This document shows, one piece after another, positions 35,650 to 44,442 of a stretch of 64,000 bases of DNA. Positions within the stretch are counted from its first letter, which is position 1. Every line of letters begins with the position of its first letter. The notes beneath the pieces were generated by a model. It saw nothing but the letters and a program-made list of their open reading frames with translations. It was not told the DNA's origin and made no database searches. The stretch is from Rivularia sp. PCC 7116. Its GTDB lineage: Bacteria; Cyanobacteriota; Cyanobacteriia; Cyanobacteriales; Nostocaceae. Both the position numbers and the translations under genes were made by a program. The stretch is from the NCBI RefSeq assembly GCF_000316665.1, contig NC_019678.1, positions 2,728,001 through 2,792,000 on the forward strand. The letters run 5' to 3'.

Positions 35650-38600
35650 TCAACCAGAAACAGACCACAAATAAACCAAACCCACAGGCTCAACTCGCAC
35701 CGCTTTCACCTGGTAAGAAGCTTCAATTCGGGCAGGTTCGGAATTAATTTCTTCTGCAAGTGCTTTCAATCGCTTTTCCCAGTGACGACGGTCTGCTTCT
35801 AATTGCCGTTTTTCCTCAGCCTCAGTAGGGAGCAAGGATAATTGCTTTGGTTGTTTTTGTTCCTCGTCGATTTCCTGCTTGCGTTGATTAATCCTCTGCT
35901 GCTGCTGTTCGAGAATTTTTTTCATTTCAACAGCTTCTTTCTTACCCCGTTCGCTCAATTTCTTCTCAGCCCTTGTTGCTAAAACCTCAGCACGACGTTC
36001 TAAATGGGGAATCAAATCGGCAATATCTTGGGTTGCATTCTGTTTGAGCAGTGTTTTCACCGTTTCCGGTGCTTTTTGTAATCGAGGAGAAGCTAAGGAA
36101 TCCTCTAAGGTCGCAAGTACATTATCTCTCTCTCCTTCATTTAGCGGTTGTAGTTTCTTGCGTTTCTTTGCTGCTGGTTCTGATAAATTTGCTGCAATTG
36201 CAATTACCTCATCATGTAACCGTGACGCACCCTGTCCGTAAATAGATAAACGTCCCAAAGCAATAACTTTCGGAATTGGGTCATCGGTTAGACAAACACA
36301 AGCACGAGTCAATTCATCGTGTAAAAACCCTTGCGCTAGAAATCTACTTAATAAACGCTGTACAACCCGATGCTCTAAATGCAAGTGAACTACGTCCCCA
36401 TCCAAACAACCGGGGTCGCGAAATACTACCGGACGAATCGGTGATTCTCGTCTCCATTCCCAAGGCTTTTGTCCTTTTTGACGCTGAGGTCTTAAGGTAT
36501 CAAAAGTATTCGCCCATGTGGAATCGGTACTTTGGTCAAGGGGTGGCAACGTCCAACGTGCAGTAGCTGAATCTTGACAAGCTTCATTACTATCGACTGG
36601 AGTAAGAGGAGTAGCATCGAGAATTTCTAAAGAAGCAGAAATAGCATTGCGGAAGTGTTCATCACTCAATCCCAACCAATCCCGCGAATCTTTCAGCATC
36701 TTTTGCAAGCGAGATAATTCTTTAGTTAATTCTTCCTTCCGCAGTCGATTTTCTTCTAACTCCTGATTAATTACCTCCAAATTAGGTAATTCGGCTTCTT
36801 CAATAGAATTGGTAATATTACTTGCACTATTGTGGCTAATACCACCATTCAATAGCCGCGATAAATTCTTTTGTACCACAGGAGACAGGCTTCCCAATTC
36901 TTTTTGAATTGTTGCTGTCTTCCTCACCAGCGCTTTTAATACTTTATCTTCCGTCCGTTGTGCAAACACAAAATAGTAGCAATGTACAACTTGCGCTCGC
37001 TGTAACTTTCTGTCAATACGTCCGTTACGCTGCTCCATTCTTGATGGATTCCAAGGTACATCAAAATGATAGAGGTCAGCACAATTATTTTGCAGGTTTA
37101 CTCCTTCCCGTGCTGCATCCGTAGCAATTAAAATTCGTAGAGGATGACGAGATGGGTCAGCATTGAAAGCTTTTTTGATAGCTTCCCGACGCTCCTCTCC
37201 AATTCCACCATGAAACACATCAATGCGTTCCCTTTCTTTCTCGGAACCTGCAATAGCTTCTTGGAGTTTTTGCTGTAAGTAGCGTTTTGTATCTGTATAT
37301 TCAGTAAATATAATGACTCGTTTATCTAACCAAGCTGCATTTGGTTTACCTAAATCCGGACAAAGATTTTCTTTAATCCAGTTCATCAACCGTTCAACTC
37401 TTGCATCTGCTAGGTATCTAGCTTGGTTAGCAATATCGGTCATCTCCTCCAAGATGTCTAACTCCCGATTGCTCAAACCACAGCTTGCAGCAGCAACTGT
37501 AGCAACCTTTACCTGATTATCTTCCTCCGCTTGTACCTCTTCTTCGGTTAATTCTGCCCGCTCATCGTCAGCACCAGGAGGTTCTAACAGTAACGGTAAA
37601 TTTTCCACAGTATTGGTAGAAAGTTTCGCAGCTTGCTTTTCAATCGCTGCACGATGAACCTTCAAAGTACGCGCAAAAGCTTCTATAGAAGACAACAAAC
37701 GCTTTTGTAAGGAAATTATTACCAGCATCGCTGTATTTTGCGTTGACTTCGATGCATCCCTTAACCGCTCTTCCCGCAGATGACGATACTCTTGTAATAA
37801 CCGCGACAACTTCAACTCTGGTGCATCTTCCTCAAGATTATCGATAACAATAGGAATCACCCGTCGTTCGGGAAACTCCTCGCCAATCTCCCGTAAATCT
37901 TGCTTTAACCGACGCACCATTACCGTATCTAAAAGTTTGCGATCGCGCACGGGTACACCACGACAAAACCGTTGCGGGTCAAGGATTTCCAACAAAGCAG
38001 CAAAGCTATTAGAATGTCCGTTATGAGGAGTCGCAGACAGGAATAACTTATGCTCAAATCTTGGTGCAATATCGCGGACAGTGCGAGTTAATTGAGAATC
38101 CACAGCATACTTTGCACCACTCGCTGGGGCTGCATTATGGGCTTCATCAAGAATCAACATCGATGCGCTACTCATATCTCCCAACCAATCCCGTAAAGGA
38201 GCAGCATAGGTTTCATCCCGCAACAAAGCATGAGAAATAATAAAACGGGTGTGAGTCGTCCAAGGATTAATCCCATAACCCCGTTCTTGACGACGAATAG
38301 CCACAAACTCGCGGTCAAAAATCACAAAAGTTAAGCCAAACCGGCTTTCCATTTCCTCCTGCCATTGTCGTACAACAGAAGGTGGACAAGAAATCACAAC
38401 GCGACGAACTTTTTGCCGCATCAGCATCTCGCGCAGAATCAGCCCTGCTTCAATAGTTTTTCCCAAACCAACATCATCAGCAATAAACAAACCAACTCTA
38501 GGCATTAATAAAGCCTTGCGGAGTGGTTCAAGTTGGTAAGCTTTGACTTCAATACCCGCTCGATAAGGAGCCTGAAAAAGTTTCGGGTCAGTTGAGGTGA

Positions 38601-38874
38601 CGCAATTCCAGCGTAGAGTATGGAGATAAGCCGAAAATAAACGAGGATTATCAAAACCGCGATTTACTATAGACTCCCAAGAAGTTTTACCTATAACTTT
38701 GGCATCAACTTCTCTTTCCCAAAGAATTTCTAACTGTTCTCCCAATGCATCATCTTCTAAACAAGAAAGACGAACTAAAGTGTCTTCATTCAAAGATGGT
38801 TTAGTTACTACATCTTCTACAAGATACTGCCTAGAGCGAACCCGAACAATTTTACCTGCATCAACCAACATCAC
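35650..38874 (-). CDS. drmD: DISARM protein DrmD (SNF2-like helicase), class 1 marker
   Basis: 1074 residues. SNF2/RapA-like superfamily 2 helicase: Walker A in LFIADDVGLGKTIEAGLIL (about 137), DEAH in LILDEAHNAAP (about 241), FLSATPHNGHSNSF, and C-terminal motifs RILIATDAAREGVNLQ and NPSRMEQRNGRIDR (about 617). The last 300 residues are charged coiled coil. DrmD with an adenine methyltransferase defines class 1 DISARM. Two adjacent ATG codons open the frame and either may be used. It is the first gene of the locus after the transposon right end. Confidence 0.92.
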   Translation of the reverse strand: MMLVDAGKIVRVRSRQYLVEDVVTKPSLNEDTLVRLSCLEDDALGEQLEILWEREVDAKVIGKTSWESIVNRGFDNPRLFSAYLHTLRWNCVTSTDPKLFQAPYRAGIEVKAYQLEPLRKALLMPRVGLFIADDVGLGKTIEAGLILREMLMRQKVRRVVISCPPSVVRQWQEEMESRFGLTFVIFDREFVAIRRQERGYGINPWTTHTRFIISHALLRDETYAAPLRDWLGDMSSASMLILDEAHNAAPASGAKYAVDSQLTRTVRDIAPRFEHKLFLSATPHNGHSNSFAALLEILDPQRFCRGVPVRDRKLLDTVMVRRLKQDLREIGEEFPERRVIPIVIDNLEEDAPELKLSRLLQEYRHLREERLRDASKSTQNTAMLVIISLQKRLLSSIEAFARTLKVHRAAIEKQAAKLSTNTVENLPLLLEPPGADDERAELTEEEVQAEEDNQVKVATVAAASCGLSNRELDILEEMTDIANQARYLADARVERLMNWIKENLCPDLGKPNAAWLDKRVIIFTEYTDTKRYLQQKLQEAIAGSEKERERIDVFHGGIGEERREAIKKAFNADPSRHPLRILIATDAAREGVNLQNNCADLYHFDVPWNPSRMEQRNGRIDRKLQRAQVVHCYYFVFAQRTEDKVLKALVRKTATIQKELGSLSPVVQKNLSRLLNGGISHNSASNITNSIEEAELPNLEVINQELEENRLRKEELTKELSRLQKMLKDSRDWLGLSDEHFRNAISASLEILDATPLTPVDSNEACQDSATARWTLPPLDQSTDSTWANTFDTLRPQRQKGQKPWEWRRESPIRPVVFRDPGCLDGDVVHLHLEHRVVQRLLSRFLAQGFLHDELTRACVCLTDDPIPKVIALGRLSIYGQGASRLHDEVIAIAANLSEPAAKKRKKLQPLNEGERDNVLATLEDSLASPRLQKAPETVKTLLKQNATQDIADLIPHLERRAEVLATRAEKKLSERGKKEAVEMKKILEQQQQRINQRKQEIDEEQKQPKQLSLLPTEAEEKRQLEADRRHWEKRLKALAEEINSEPARIEASYQVKAVRVEPVGLVYLWSVSG

Positions 38875-39302
38875 CCATTCCTCCCCTTAATGTACAGGCA
38901 CCTCCTTTGCAAGCGAAAACATCTGCTCAGCTATTGCTTGCAGTTGCGATTGGATGAATTATCAATCGCTCAAAAGGTAAAAATATTGTTTAAAAAACAA
39001 AAAAAACAACCTAATACAAGTCGCAAAATATACTTAGTTAATTAAAATAAATTTATCTCTCAGTATAAAGACATACAATTTAGATCGGCATAAAAATATT
39101 GATAATTAAACCTTTCATAAAATTTATACTGCTTCAGTTTAAAATAGCAATTAAAGACTTCATGTGCCTTCAGTGACATCACGATTAGTAATAACACTGT
39201 TTTGAGATTCTACAAAAATATAACTAGAAGTCAGGATAAAACAGCTACCTTTATCAAAATAAAATAATTGCTGTATTTGGAATAACTAAAAGTTCTTCTT
39301 AA

Positions 39303-39374
39303 CTCCTAACTTACACATTTTTAAACCCTTGCCCAATAAGGATTTGAAATTTAATTTAATGTGTAAGTTAGGAG
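39303..39374. repeat. 72-bp palindromic element with 17-bp arms
   Basis: CTCCTAACTTACACATT (39303-39319) is exactly repeated in inverted form as AATGTGTAAGTTAGGAG (39358-39374), with a core containing AACCCTTGCCCAATAAGGATT. It looks like a miniature insertion element or solo end pair. It abuts the truncated end of the tnsA fragment, so it may mark the deletion or insertion that removed the rest of the tns genes. Confidence 0.65.
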
Positions 39375-39383
39375 ATGATGCTC

Positions 39384-39540
39384 TCAGCTTGTTTTCCAAC
39401 CTGATGGTCTGGACACCCTACCCTTCGACGGGAAATCTTGAATCTTAATCCAGGGTTGGTATTTTTTCCCACTACCTTTACCCCAACCTTCCTTAACGCT
39501 CAAACTTGGCTTTAGTCCACTCTTGATTACTTCTAGCCAT
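39384..39540 (-). pseudogene. tnsA fragment (Tn7-like transposon endonuclease), frame-broken
   Basis: From the ATG at 39540 the frame reads MARSNQEWTKAKFER and then stops. One base-shift later the next frame reads VKEGWGKGSGKKYQPWIKIQDFPSKGRVSR...GWKTS. Together these give the N-terminal signature of cyanobacterial TnsA proteins (ARxxxxW...KEGRGxGxGxxYxPWLxxxDxPSxGRS). The rest of the endonuclease domain and all other tns genes are missing. It reads away from glmS and begins about 100 bp inside the right end, exactly the position of tnsA in Tn7. Confidence 0.65.
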
Positions 39541-39586
39541 ATACAAAATCTCCCACAGGTAAAATAAAATTTACCCACAGGAGAAT

Positions 39587-39639
39587 TTGTATAACTTTGT
39601 TATGTGTTGTACAATTTTATTGTGTATTGTACGAATTCA
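39587..39639. mobile_element. Right (glmS-proximal) end of the Tn7-like element
   Basis: Three sites, TTGTATAA, TTGTACAA and TTGTACGA, start at 39587, 39607 and 39627: an exact 20-bp period, like the contiguous TnsB sites of the Tn7 right end. Read inward on the minus strand, the tip is TGAATTCGTACAATA and continues to AAAATTGTACAA. This matches the left end (TGTCGGCGTACAATA) in the CGTACAATA part but differs in the outer eight bases. The tip is 37 bp from the glmS stop codon. Confidence 0.7.
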
Positions 39640-39676
39640 TTATTATTTGATAAAAAAATAAATTACGTAATTACAC

Positions 39677-41575
39677 TTACTCAACAGTAACAGATTTAGC
39701 CAAGTTTCTCGGCTGGTCAACATCCAAACCGCGACGAGCAGCGATGTGATAAGCCAATAGCTGTAAAGGTATTACTGTCAAAATCGGCGAAAGCAATTCA
39801 TCAACGGTTGTAACTGGAATTAAATCGTTGAAGACTTCTGCTACTTCTTCATCGTCGGCAGGTGCAATTCCAATTAATCTGGAATCTCTTGCTTTGGCTT
39901 CCTGAGCGTTGGAAATCACTTTTTCGTGTACGCCACCCGGCATGGCGATCGCTACAACTGGAACTTTCTCATCTAAAAGGGCGATGGGGCCATGTTTCAT
40001 TTCACCGGCGGGATATCCTTCGGCGTGAATATAGCTGATTTCTTTTAATTTTAAAGCGCCTTCTAAGGCTATAGGGAAATTAATTCCTCTTCCTAAAAAT
40101 ATAAAGTCTCTGGTTTCGGTAAATTCGTGTGCTAGCTGTTCGGTTAATTGTTCTTGTTTTTGAAGTGTTTCTTCAATTTCTTGAGGAATCATCCGCAATC
40201 CGGCAATCATCTCGACGATTCTTTCGCTAGAAACGGTTTTACAGCGATAAGCTAAGTCTAAAGATAATGCATAAAATGCCATCAATTGAGCCACAAAGGT
40301 TTTTGTAGCCGCTACACCAATTTCAATTCCGGCAAGGGTATTAATAATATGGGGAACCATCAATCCCAAGCTGCTTTCGGGACGATTAGTTATACCCAAA
40401 AGTCTGGGTTGAAATTTCGCTTCTTTTGCTTCCCGACGTTGTTTTTCCATCGCTAAAGCTGCCAAAGTATCCGCAGTTTCACCGGATTGAGTTACGCCGA
40501 TTATTAATGTATTTGGAGTTAAAGGTGTTGGAGAATAGCGGAATTCGGAAGCATAATGCACGTGAGTAGGAATTCCGGCAAATTGTTCTAATAAATATTT
40601 TCCGACTAATGCCGCGTGCCAACTCGTACCGCAGGCAACTATCTGTATTTGTTCTAAATCTGTATAAAGTTCTTCTGGTAAACCCAAGTTGACGGGAGAA
40701 TTTGTATAGTCAAGAGTATCTTGATGGCTGAAATAAGCATCCAAACAAGCTCTTACCACTCCAGGTTGTTCGTAGATTTCCTTGAGCATAAAGTGCTTGA
40801 ATCCCTGCTTTTCCACCATTACAGGGTTCATATTCAGCAACCTGGGCTGCTTTTTCAACCTTTCCCCGGCGAAGTTATAAACCTCTACACCCAAAGGCGT
40901 TAAACGTGCCATTTCTCCATTATCGAGATTTAGCACCGCACGGGTATGAGAAATAATCGCTGGAGTATCCGAAGCGCAGAAAAATTCCCCTTGTCCGAAA
41001 CCAATAACTAAAGGTGCTTGTTGACGTACCAAGATAATTTCATCGGAGAAATCAGCACAAATAACAGCAACGGCAAATGCACCAGTTAGCTGATTGACTG
41101 CTTTTCGTACTGCTTCATAAAACATCAAATCCGGATAAGTTTCCCCGAGAGCAACTTCTTCCTTAAGAAATTGAGCGATTAAATGGGGGATAACCTCAGT
41201 GTCGGTATCCGAACGAAATTCATGCCCTTGAGCCTTTAAATCTTCTCGTAGCTCGCGGTAATTTTCAACAATACCATTCATCACTACCGCCACCCGCATA
41301 GCATTATCCATATGGGGGTGAGCGTTGTATTCTTCCGGCTTACCATGAGTTGCCCATCTGGTATGTCCAATACCAACACGCGCCGGATTTTCTAATTGCT
41401 CTAACTTAGAACGTAAATTATGTAACTTCCCTTTTGCTCGAACACTAGTTACTTCACCTTCAGATATCGTGGCGATTCCAGCAGAATCATAGCCCCGATA
41501 TTCCAACTTTTCCAAACCCGAGAGCAAAACCTCCGTCGCCACCTGCGTACCGATATAACCAACGATTCCGCACAT
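39677..41575 (-). CDS. glmS: Glutamine-fructose-6-phosphate aminotransferase (isomerizing)
   Basis: 632 residues, full length. Makes glucosamine-6-phosphate for peptidoglycan and other amino sugars. The N-terminal glutaminase starts MCGIVGYIGTQVATEVLLSG, with catalytic Cys-2 after Met removal, and has GIGHTRWATHG. Two SIS domains follow (VACGTSWHAALVGKYLLEQF; FLGRGINFPIALEGALKLKE; HAEGYPAGEMKHGPIALL). It ends in PRNLAKSVTVE, the invariant tail whose coding sequence is the Tn7 attachment recognition site in many bacteria. Just beyond the stop codon begins the Tn7-like island. Confidence 0.96.
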   Translation of the reverse strand: MCGIVGYIGTQVATEVLLSGLEKLEYRGYDSAGIATISEGEVTSVRAKGKLHNLRSKLEQLENPARVGIGHTRWATHGKPEEYNAHPHMDNAMRVAVVMNGIVENYRELREDLKAQGHEFRSDTDTEVIPHLIAQFLKEEVALGETYPDLMFYEAVRKAVNQLTGAFAVAVICADFSDEIILVRQQAPLVIGFGQGEFFCASDTPAIISHTRAVLNLDNGEMARLTPLGVEVYNFAGERLKKQPRLLNMNPVMVEKQGFKHFMLKEIYEQPGVVRACLDAYFSHQDTLDYTNSPVNLGLPEELYTDLEQIQIVACGTSWHAALVGKYLLEQFAGIPTHVHYASEFRYSPTPLTPNTLIIGVTQSGETADTLAALAMEKQRREAKEAKFQPRLLGITNRPESSLGLMVPHIINTLAGIEIGVAATKTFVAQLMAFYALSLDLAYRCKTVSSERIVEMIAGLRMIPQEIEETLQKQEQLTEQLAHEFTETRDFIFLGRGINFPIALEGALKLKEISYIHAEGYPAGEMKHGPIALLDEKVPVVAIAMPGGVHEKVISNAQEAKARDSRLIGIAPADDEEVAEVFNDLIPVTTVDELLSPILTVIPLQLLAYHIAARRGLDVDQPRNLAKSVTVE

Positions 41576-41852
41576 AATTCACACCACTCCGTTTTCAGTA
41601 TGACTCAACTGGTTATAGTAGTTAACACATACTTCGCGGTTAAGCCAAGGAAAACGGAGTAAATTAAAAATTTATTTGATACCGTTGGAGGTAATAGGAA
41701 TTGATGGTTAGGCATTGGGCATTGTTAGAGGGGGAAGAGGGGGAGGGGGAAGATAGGGTAGACAATTAATAATTCCTAATTCGTGATTATCAACTCTTAA
41801 CTCCTAACTTCTAACTATTCCCTTCGGCTAAATGCCCAATTCCCCATTTTAA

Positions 41853-42098
<246 letters not shown>

Positions 42099-42534
42099 TT
42101 AAAAAAACTCCTTTCCGAGTGTTCAACTCTATCGAAAGAATAATAATCAAGGGCTAGTTTACCTCAGCGCCTTAGTGGTTGTATTCAAAAGGCTACATAA
42201 CTTTAAAGAACGTAACTTAATTGGGAATTGATAATTGCTAATTGGTAATTGGTAATAGGTAATTGGGTATAGCTCATAGACTAGCAAGTAGCGAGTAATG
42301 GAGTGATAAAGTAATGGGAATTTTTTCTTCTATAATCTATCTCCATGCCCCATGCCCCATGCCCCGTGCCCCAATGTCCCATCCGGGGAATTCCGAACTA
42401 TTGTATAAATATGTATTGGGAAATCTTTAGTTGTAACCAAGATTGCAGCATAATAACAAAATTTGACAAACAATTAAGCAAATACACGACTGAATAACTC
42501 ATAATGGCAGTAGATTTGCCATTCAATTCGCCTT
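42099..42534. repeat. Spacer upstream of psaC with short interspersed repeats
   Basis: The first ~110 bp before psaC are repeat-free and should hold its promoter and leader. At 42230-42270 are TAATTGGTAATTGGTAATAGG heptamers and at 42345-42375 CATGCCCCATGCCCCATGCCC tandem units. The end of the spacer is the leader of the J-domain gene. Confidence 0.5.
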
Positions 42535-43326
42535 ATGAGAGAACTGGAGCGGTACTATAGAGTTTTGGAATTGGAGCCTGGAGCCTCGCTTGAGGAAGTT
42601 AACCAGGCTTATAGGGATTTGGCTTTTATTTGGCACCCGGATCGGATTCCTCAAGAAAAACATCGGTTGCAAGAAAAAGCACGCAGAAAGTTACAAGAAA
42701 TTAATGAAGCTCGGGACAAATTGCGCTCTGTTAAGGCTAAATATAAATCTAAGTCTGGTAGCAACGCGCCTTATCAACCGAGAAAAACTGCTTCGCCTAG
42801 CAGTGAATCTAGGACAGAATGGCCTTCTTCGCCTTATCCTTATCAACCGAAAAAAACTGCTGCTCCTAGTGGTAGTAGAGAGAATTCTTATGCACCTTAT
42901 CAACAAAAATGGACTCCTAAATCAACACCCACACCGAATAAAACTTATCAACCTCCCCAACAATCCGATTTGAGCGGACAAGATTTTCGTCGCGCTAATC
43001 TCAAGGGAAGGGATTTATCCGGAAGAAATCTTAGTTATGCCAAATTAAATGGCGCTAATCTCAGCGATGCTTTTATGCATAAAGTTGTTTTACGAGGTGC
43101 CGATCTTTCGGATGCTAATTTGTTCAGAGCAAATTTACTTTTAGCCGATATGAAGGAAGCTAATTTGCAAGGAGCCGACTTGATTGGTGCCGATTTGAGT
43201 GGTGCCGATTTACGCGGTGCTGATTTGAGAGGAGCTAGAATTCGTTCGGGCGATCGCCTACTCGTCAAACTCATTGGAGCTAATTTATCTGGAGCAATTA
43301 TGCCCGATGGTTCGATCCATCAATAG
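42535..43326 (+). CDS. J-domain protein fused to pentapeptide repeats
   Basis: 263 residues. The N-terminal J domain (about 1-65) is YYRVLELEPGASLEEVNQAYRDLAFIWHPDR with the HPD tripeptide that stimulates DnaK ATPase. A Pro/Ser/Lys-rich linker (about 75-145) has repeated PYQPRK/YQPKKTA motifs. The C-terminus (about 148-262) is a pentapeptide-repeat helix of A(D/N)LxxA units, with about 18-20 quintets (LKGRDLSGRNLSYAKLNGAN). A DnaK co-chaperone with a right-handed beta-helix adaptor is likely; the client is unknown. The ATG at 42535 opens the J domain directly. Confidence 0.88.
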   Translation: MRELERYYRVLELEPGASLEEVNQAYRDLAFIWHPDRIPQEKHRLQEKARRKLQEINEARDKLRSVKAKYKSKSGSNAPYQPRKTASPSSESRTEWPSSPYPYQPKKTAAPSGSRENSYAPYQQKWTPKSTPTPNKTYQPPQQSDLSGQDFRRANLKGRDLSGRNLSYAKLNGANLSDAFMHKVVLRGADLSDANLFRANLLLADMKEANLQGADLIGADLSGADLRGADLRGARIRSGDRLLVKLIGANLSGAIMPDGSIHQ

Positions 43327-43853
43327 CCCCTAGAGGATTAAGTCGTATATCTGGCTGGCAATAAAAATTTGATCGGTGTTAATATTGCAGTCCCTTTAAT
43401 CTATCAATCAATCGGTTTATTTATATAATTTTTAAATTTTCTAAATTTTCTAAATGTTTAAATTTTTTAAATTTTTAAATTTTTTGTTGAGAAATATACT
43501 GACACTGCATTGATAAATCAAATTGCTAGCATTTGAATTAATTCTTTTAGGATTTTAGCCTTTGACTTGCAAATCAATTAAATTAATACCAAATTTATCG
43601 GATTTGGTATAAAAAATTAATATCTTAATCGCTTTATATTGATGAGATATAGAGATATTTTGTCAAAAAATTTGTTAAAGTAATCAAACAAATATGATGA
43701 GAAAGTTATGTTAAAGCTACAAACCTATAAATATAAACACGTAATTAAGTGTTCGTCAATGATTGTAAACAATGTCACTAATGTTTCTATTTTGTTATGA
43801 AGTGCGTGGGATATGAGAAACTTGGCAATAGTCCTTATTAAACAAAAAGAAGA
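43327..43853. other. Low-complexity AT spacer with a palindrome
   Basis: 527 bp without a gene. At 43428-43490 there is a run of TTTTAAATTT/TTTCTAAA low-complexity units. At 43586-43610 there is a perfect hairpin, ATACCAAAT and ATTTGGTAT around a 7-base loop, followed by AAAAAATTAA; it could act as a weak terminator or operator. The glutathione peroxidase promoter should lie in the last ~200 bp. Confidence 0.45.
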
Positions 43854-44339
43854 ATGAGTAACGCAATATCTGACGTTATAGTCAAAACTATGGATGGGAA
43901 GGATAAGAAATTACGTGAGTACTTGAATAAGGTAGTTCTAATTGTCAATGTAGCTTCTCAATGTGGTTATACTTCACAATACGCTGGATTAGAAAAGCTG
44001 AATCAAAATTACAAAGAAGCTGGGTTAAGAATTTTAGCTTTCCCCTGTAACGATTTTGGGGCACAAGAACCCGGTACTAATGATGAGATCATAGATTTCT
44101 GTACCAGGAATTACGGTACAACTTTTGAATTATTTGATAAACTCCATGCCAAAGGTGAAGAACAGCATCCCCTTTATGCCAGATTAACAACTTCAGTTGA
44201 ACCAAAGGGACCTATTGCCTGGAACTTTGAAAAGTTTTTAGTTAATAAGCAGGGTGAAGTTGTAGCTCGATTTAAAAGTAGTGTCAAGCCAAATTCACCT
44301 GAATTGATTGCCGCCATCGAAAGAGAATTAGCGCAATAA
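43854..44339 (+). CDS. Glutathione peroxidase family protein
   Basis: 161 residues. Peroxide-reducing enzyme with a cysteine rather than selenocysteine: VNVASQCGYTSQYAGLEKLN holds the peroxidatic Cys, FPCNDFGAQEPGTNDEI holds the usual Gln-containing loop (here with Asp in place of the common Gln after Asn), and AWNFEKFLVNKQG holds the Trp-Asn of the catalytic tetrad. Cyanobacterial homologues use NADPH or thioredoxin and reduce lipid hydroperoxides. Start ATG at 43854 after AAAAAGAAGA. Confidence 0.9.
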   Translation: MSNAISDVIVKTMDGKDKKLREYLNKVVLIVNVASQCGYTSQYAGLEKLNQNYKEAGLRILAFPCNDFGAQEPGTNDEIIDFCTRNYGTTFELFDKLHAKGEEQHPLYARLTTSVEPKGPIAWNFEKFLVNKQGEVVARFKSSVKPNSPELIAAIERELAQ

Positions 44340-44442
44340 GTATCTGTAAAGGTAAGAATCTCTAAGACGGAAAGTGTAAGGAGACAATTTATTATTTCAG
44401 TTAACAGTTAGTTAACAGATAATTAAGGGTGCTGAGGTTTTT

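Larger units (their letters stand above)
23789..39639. mobile_element. Defective Tn7-like element carrying a DISARM locus, inserted beside glmS
   Basis: About 15.85 kb between inverted Tn7-like ends. The glmS-proximal end lies 37 bp past the glmS stop codon, the class of site TnsD directs Tn7 to. Contents, reading from the glmS side: a broken tnsA fragment, drmD, a drmMI pseudogene, an IS200/RAYT transposase, a HigA-like regulator, drmA, drmB and drmC. No intact tnsA, tnsB, tnsC or tnsD/tniQ remains. I find no 5-bp target duplication (ATAAT on the left, TTATT on the right if the right end is at 39639), so the element is old, rearranged, or the right tip has mutated. Confidence 0.7.

Noticed and set aside
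23789-39639. CRISPR-associated transposon (CAST)
   Set aside because: There is no cas gene, CRISPR array or tniQ, and the broken stub is tnsA, which type V-K CASTs lack. A classical glmS-directed Tn7-like element fits better.
23784-39644. 5-bp target-site duplication around the island
   Set aside because: The flanks ATAAT and TTATT do not match for any reasonable choice of right tip, so no duplication is claimed.
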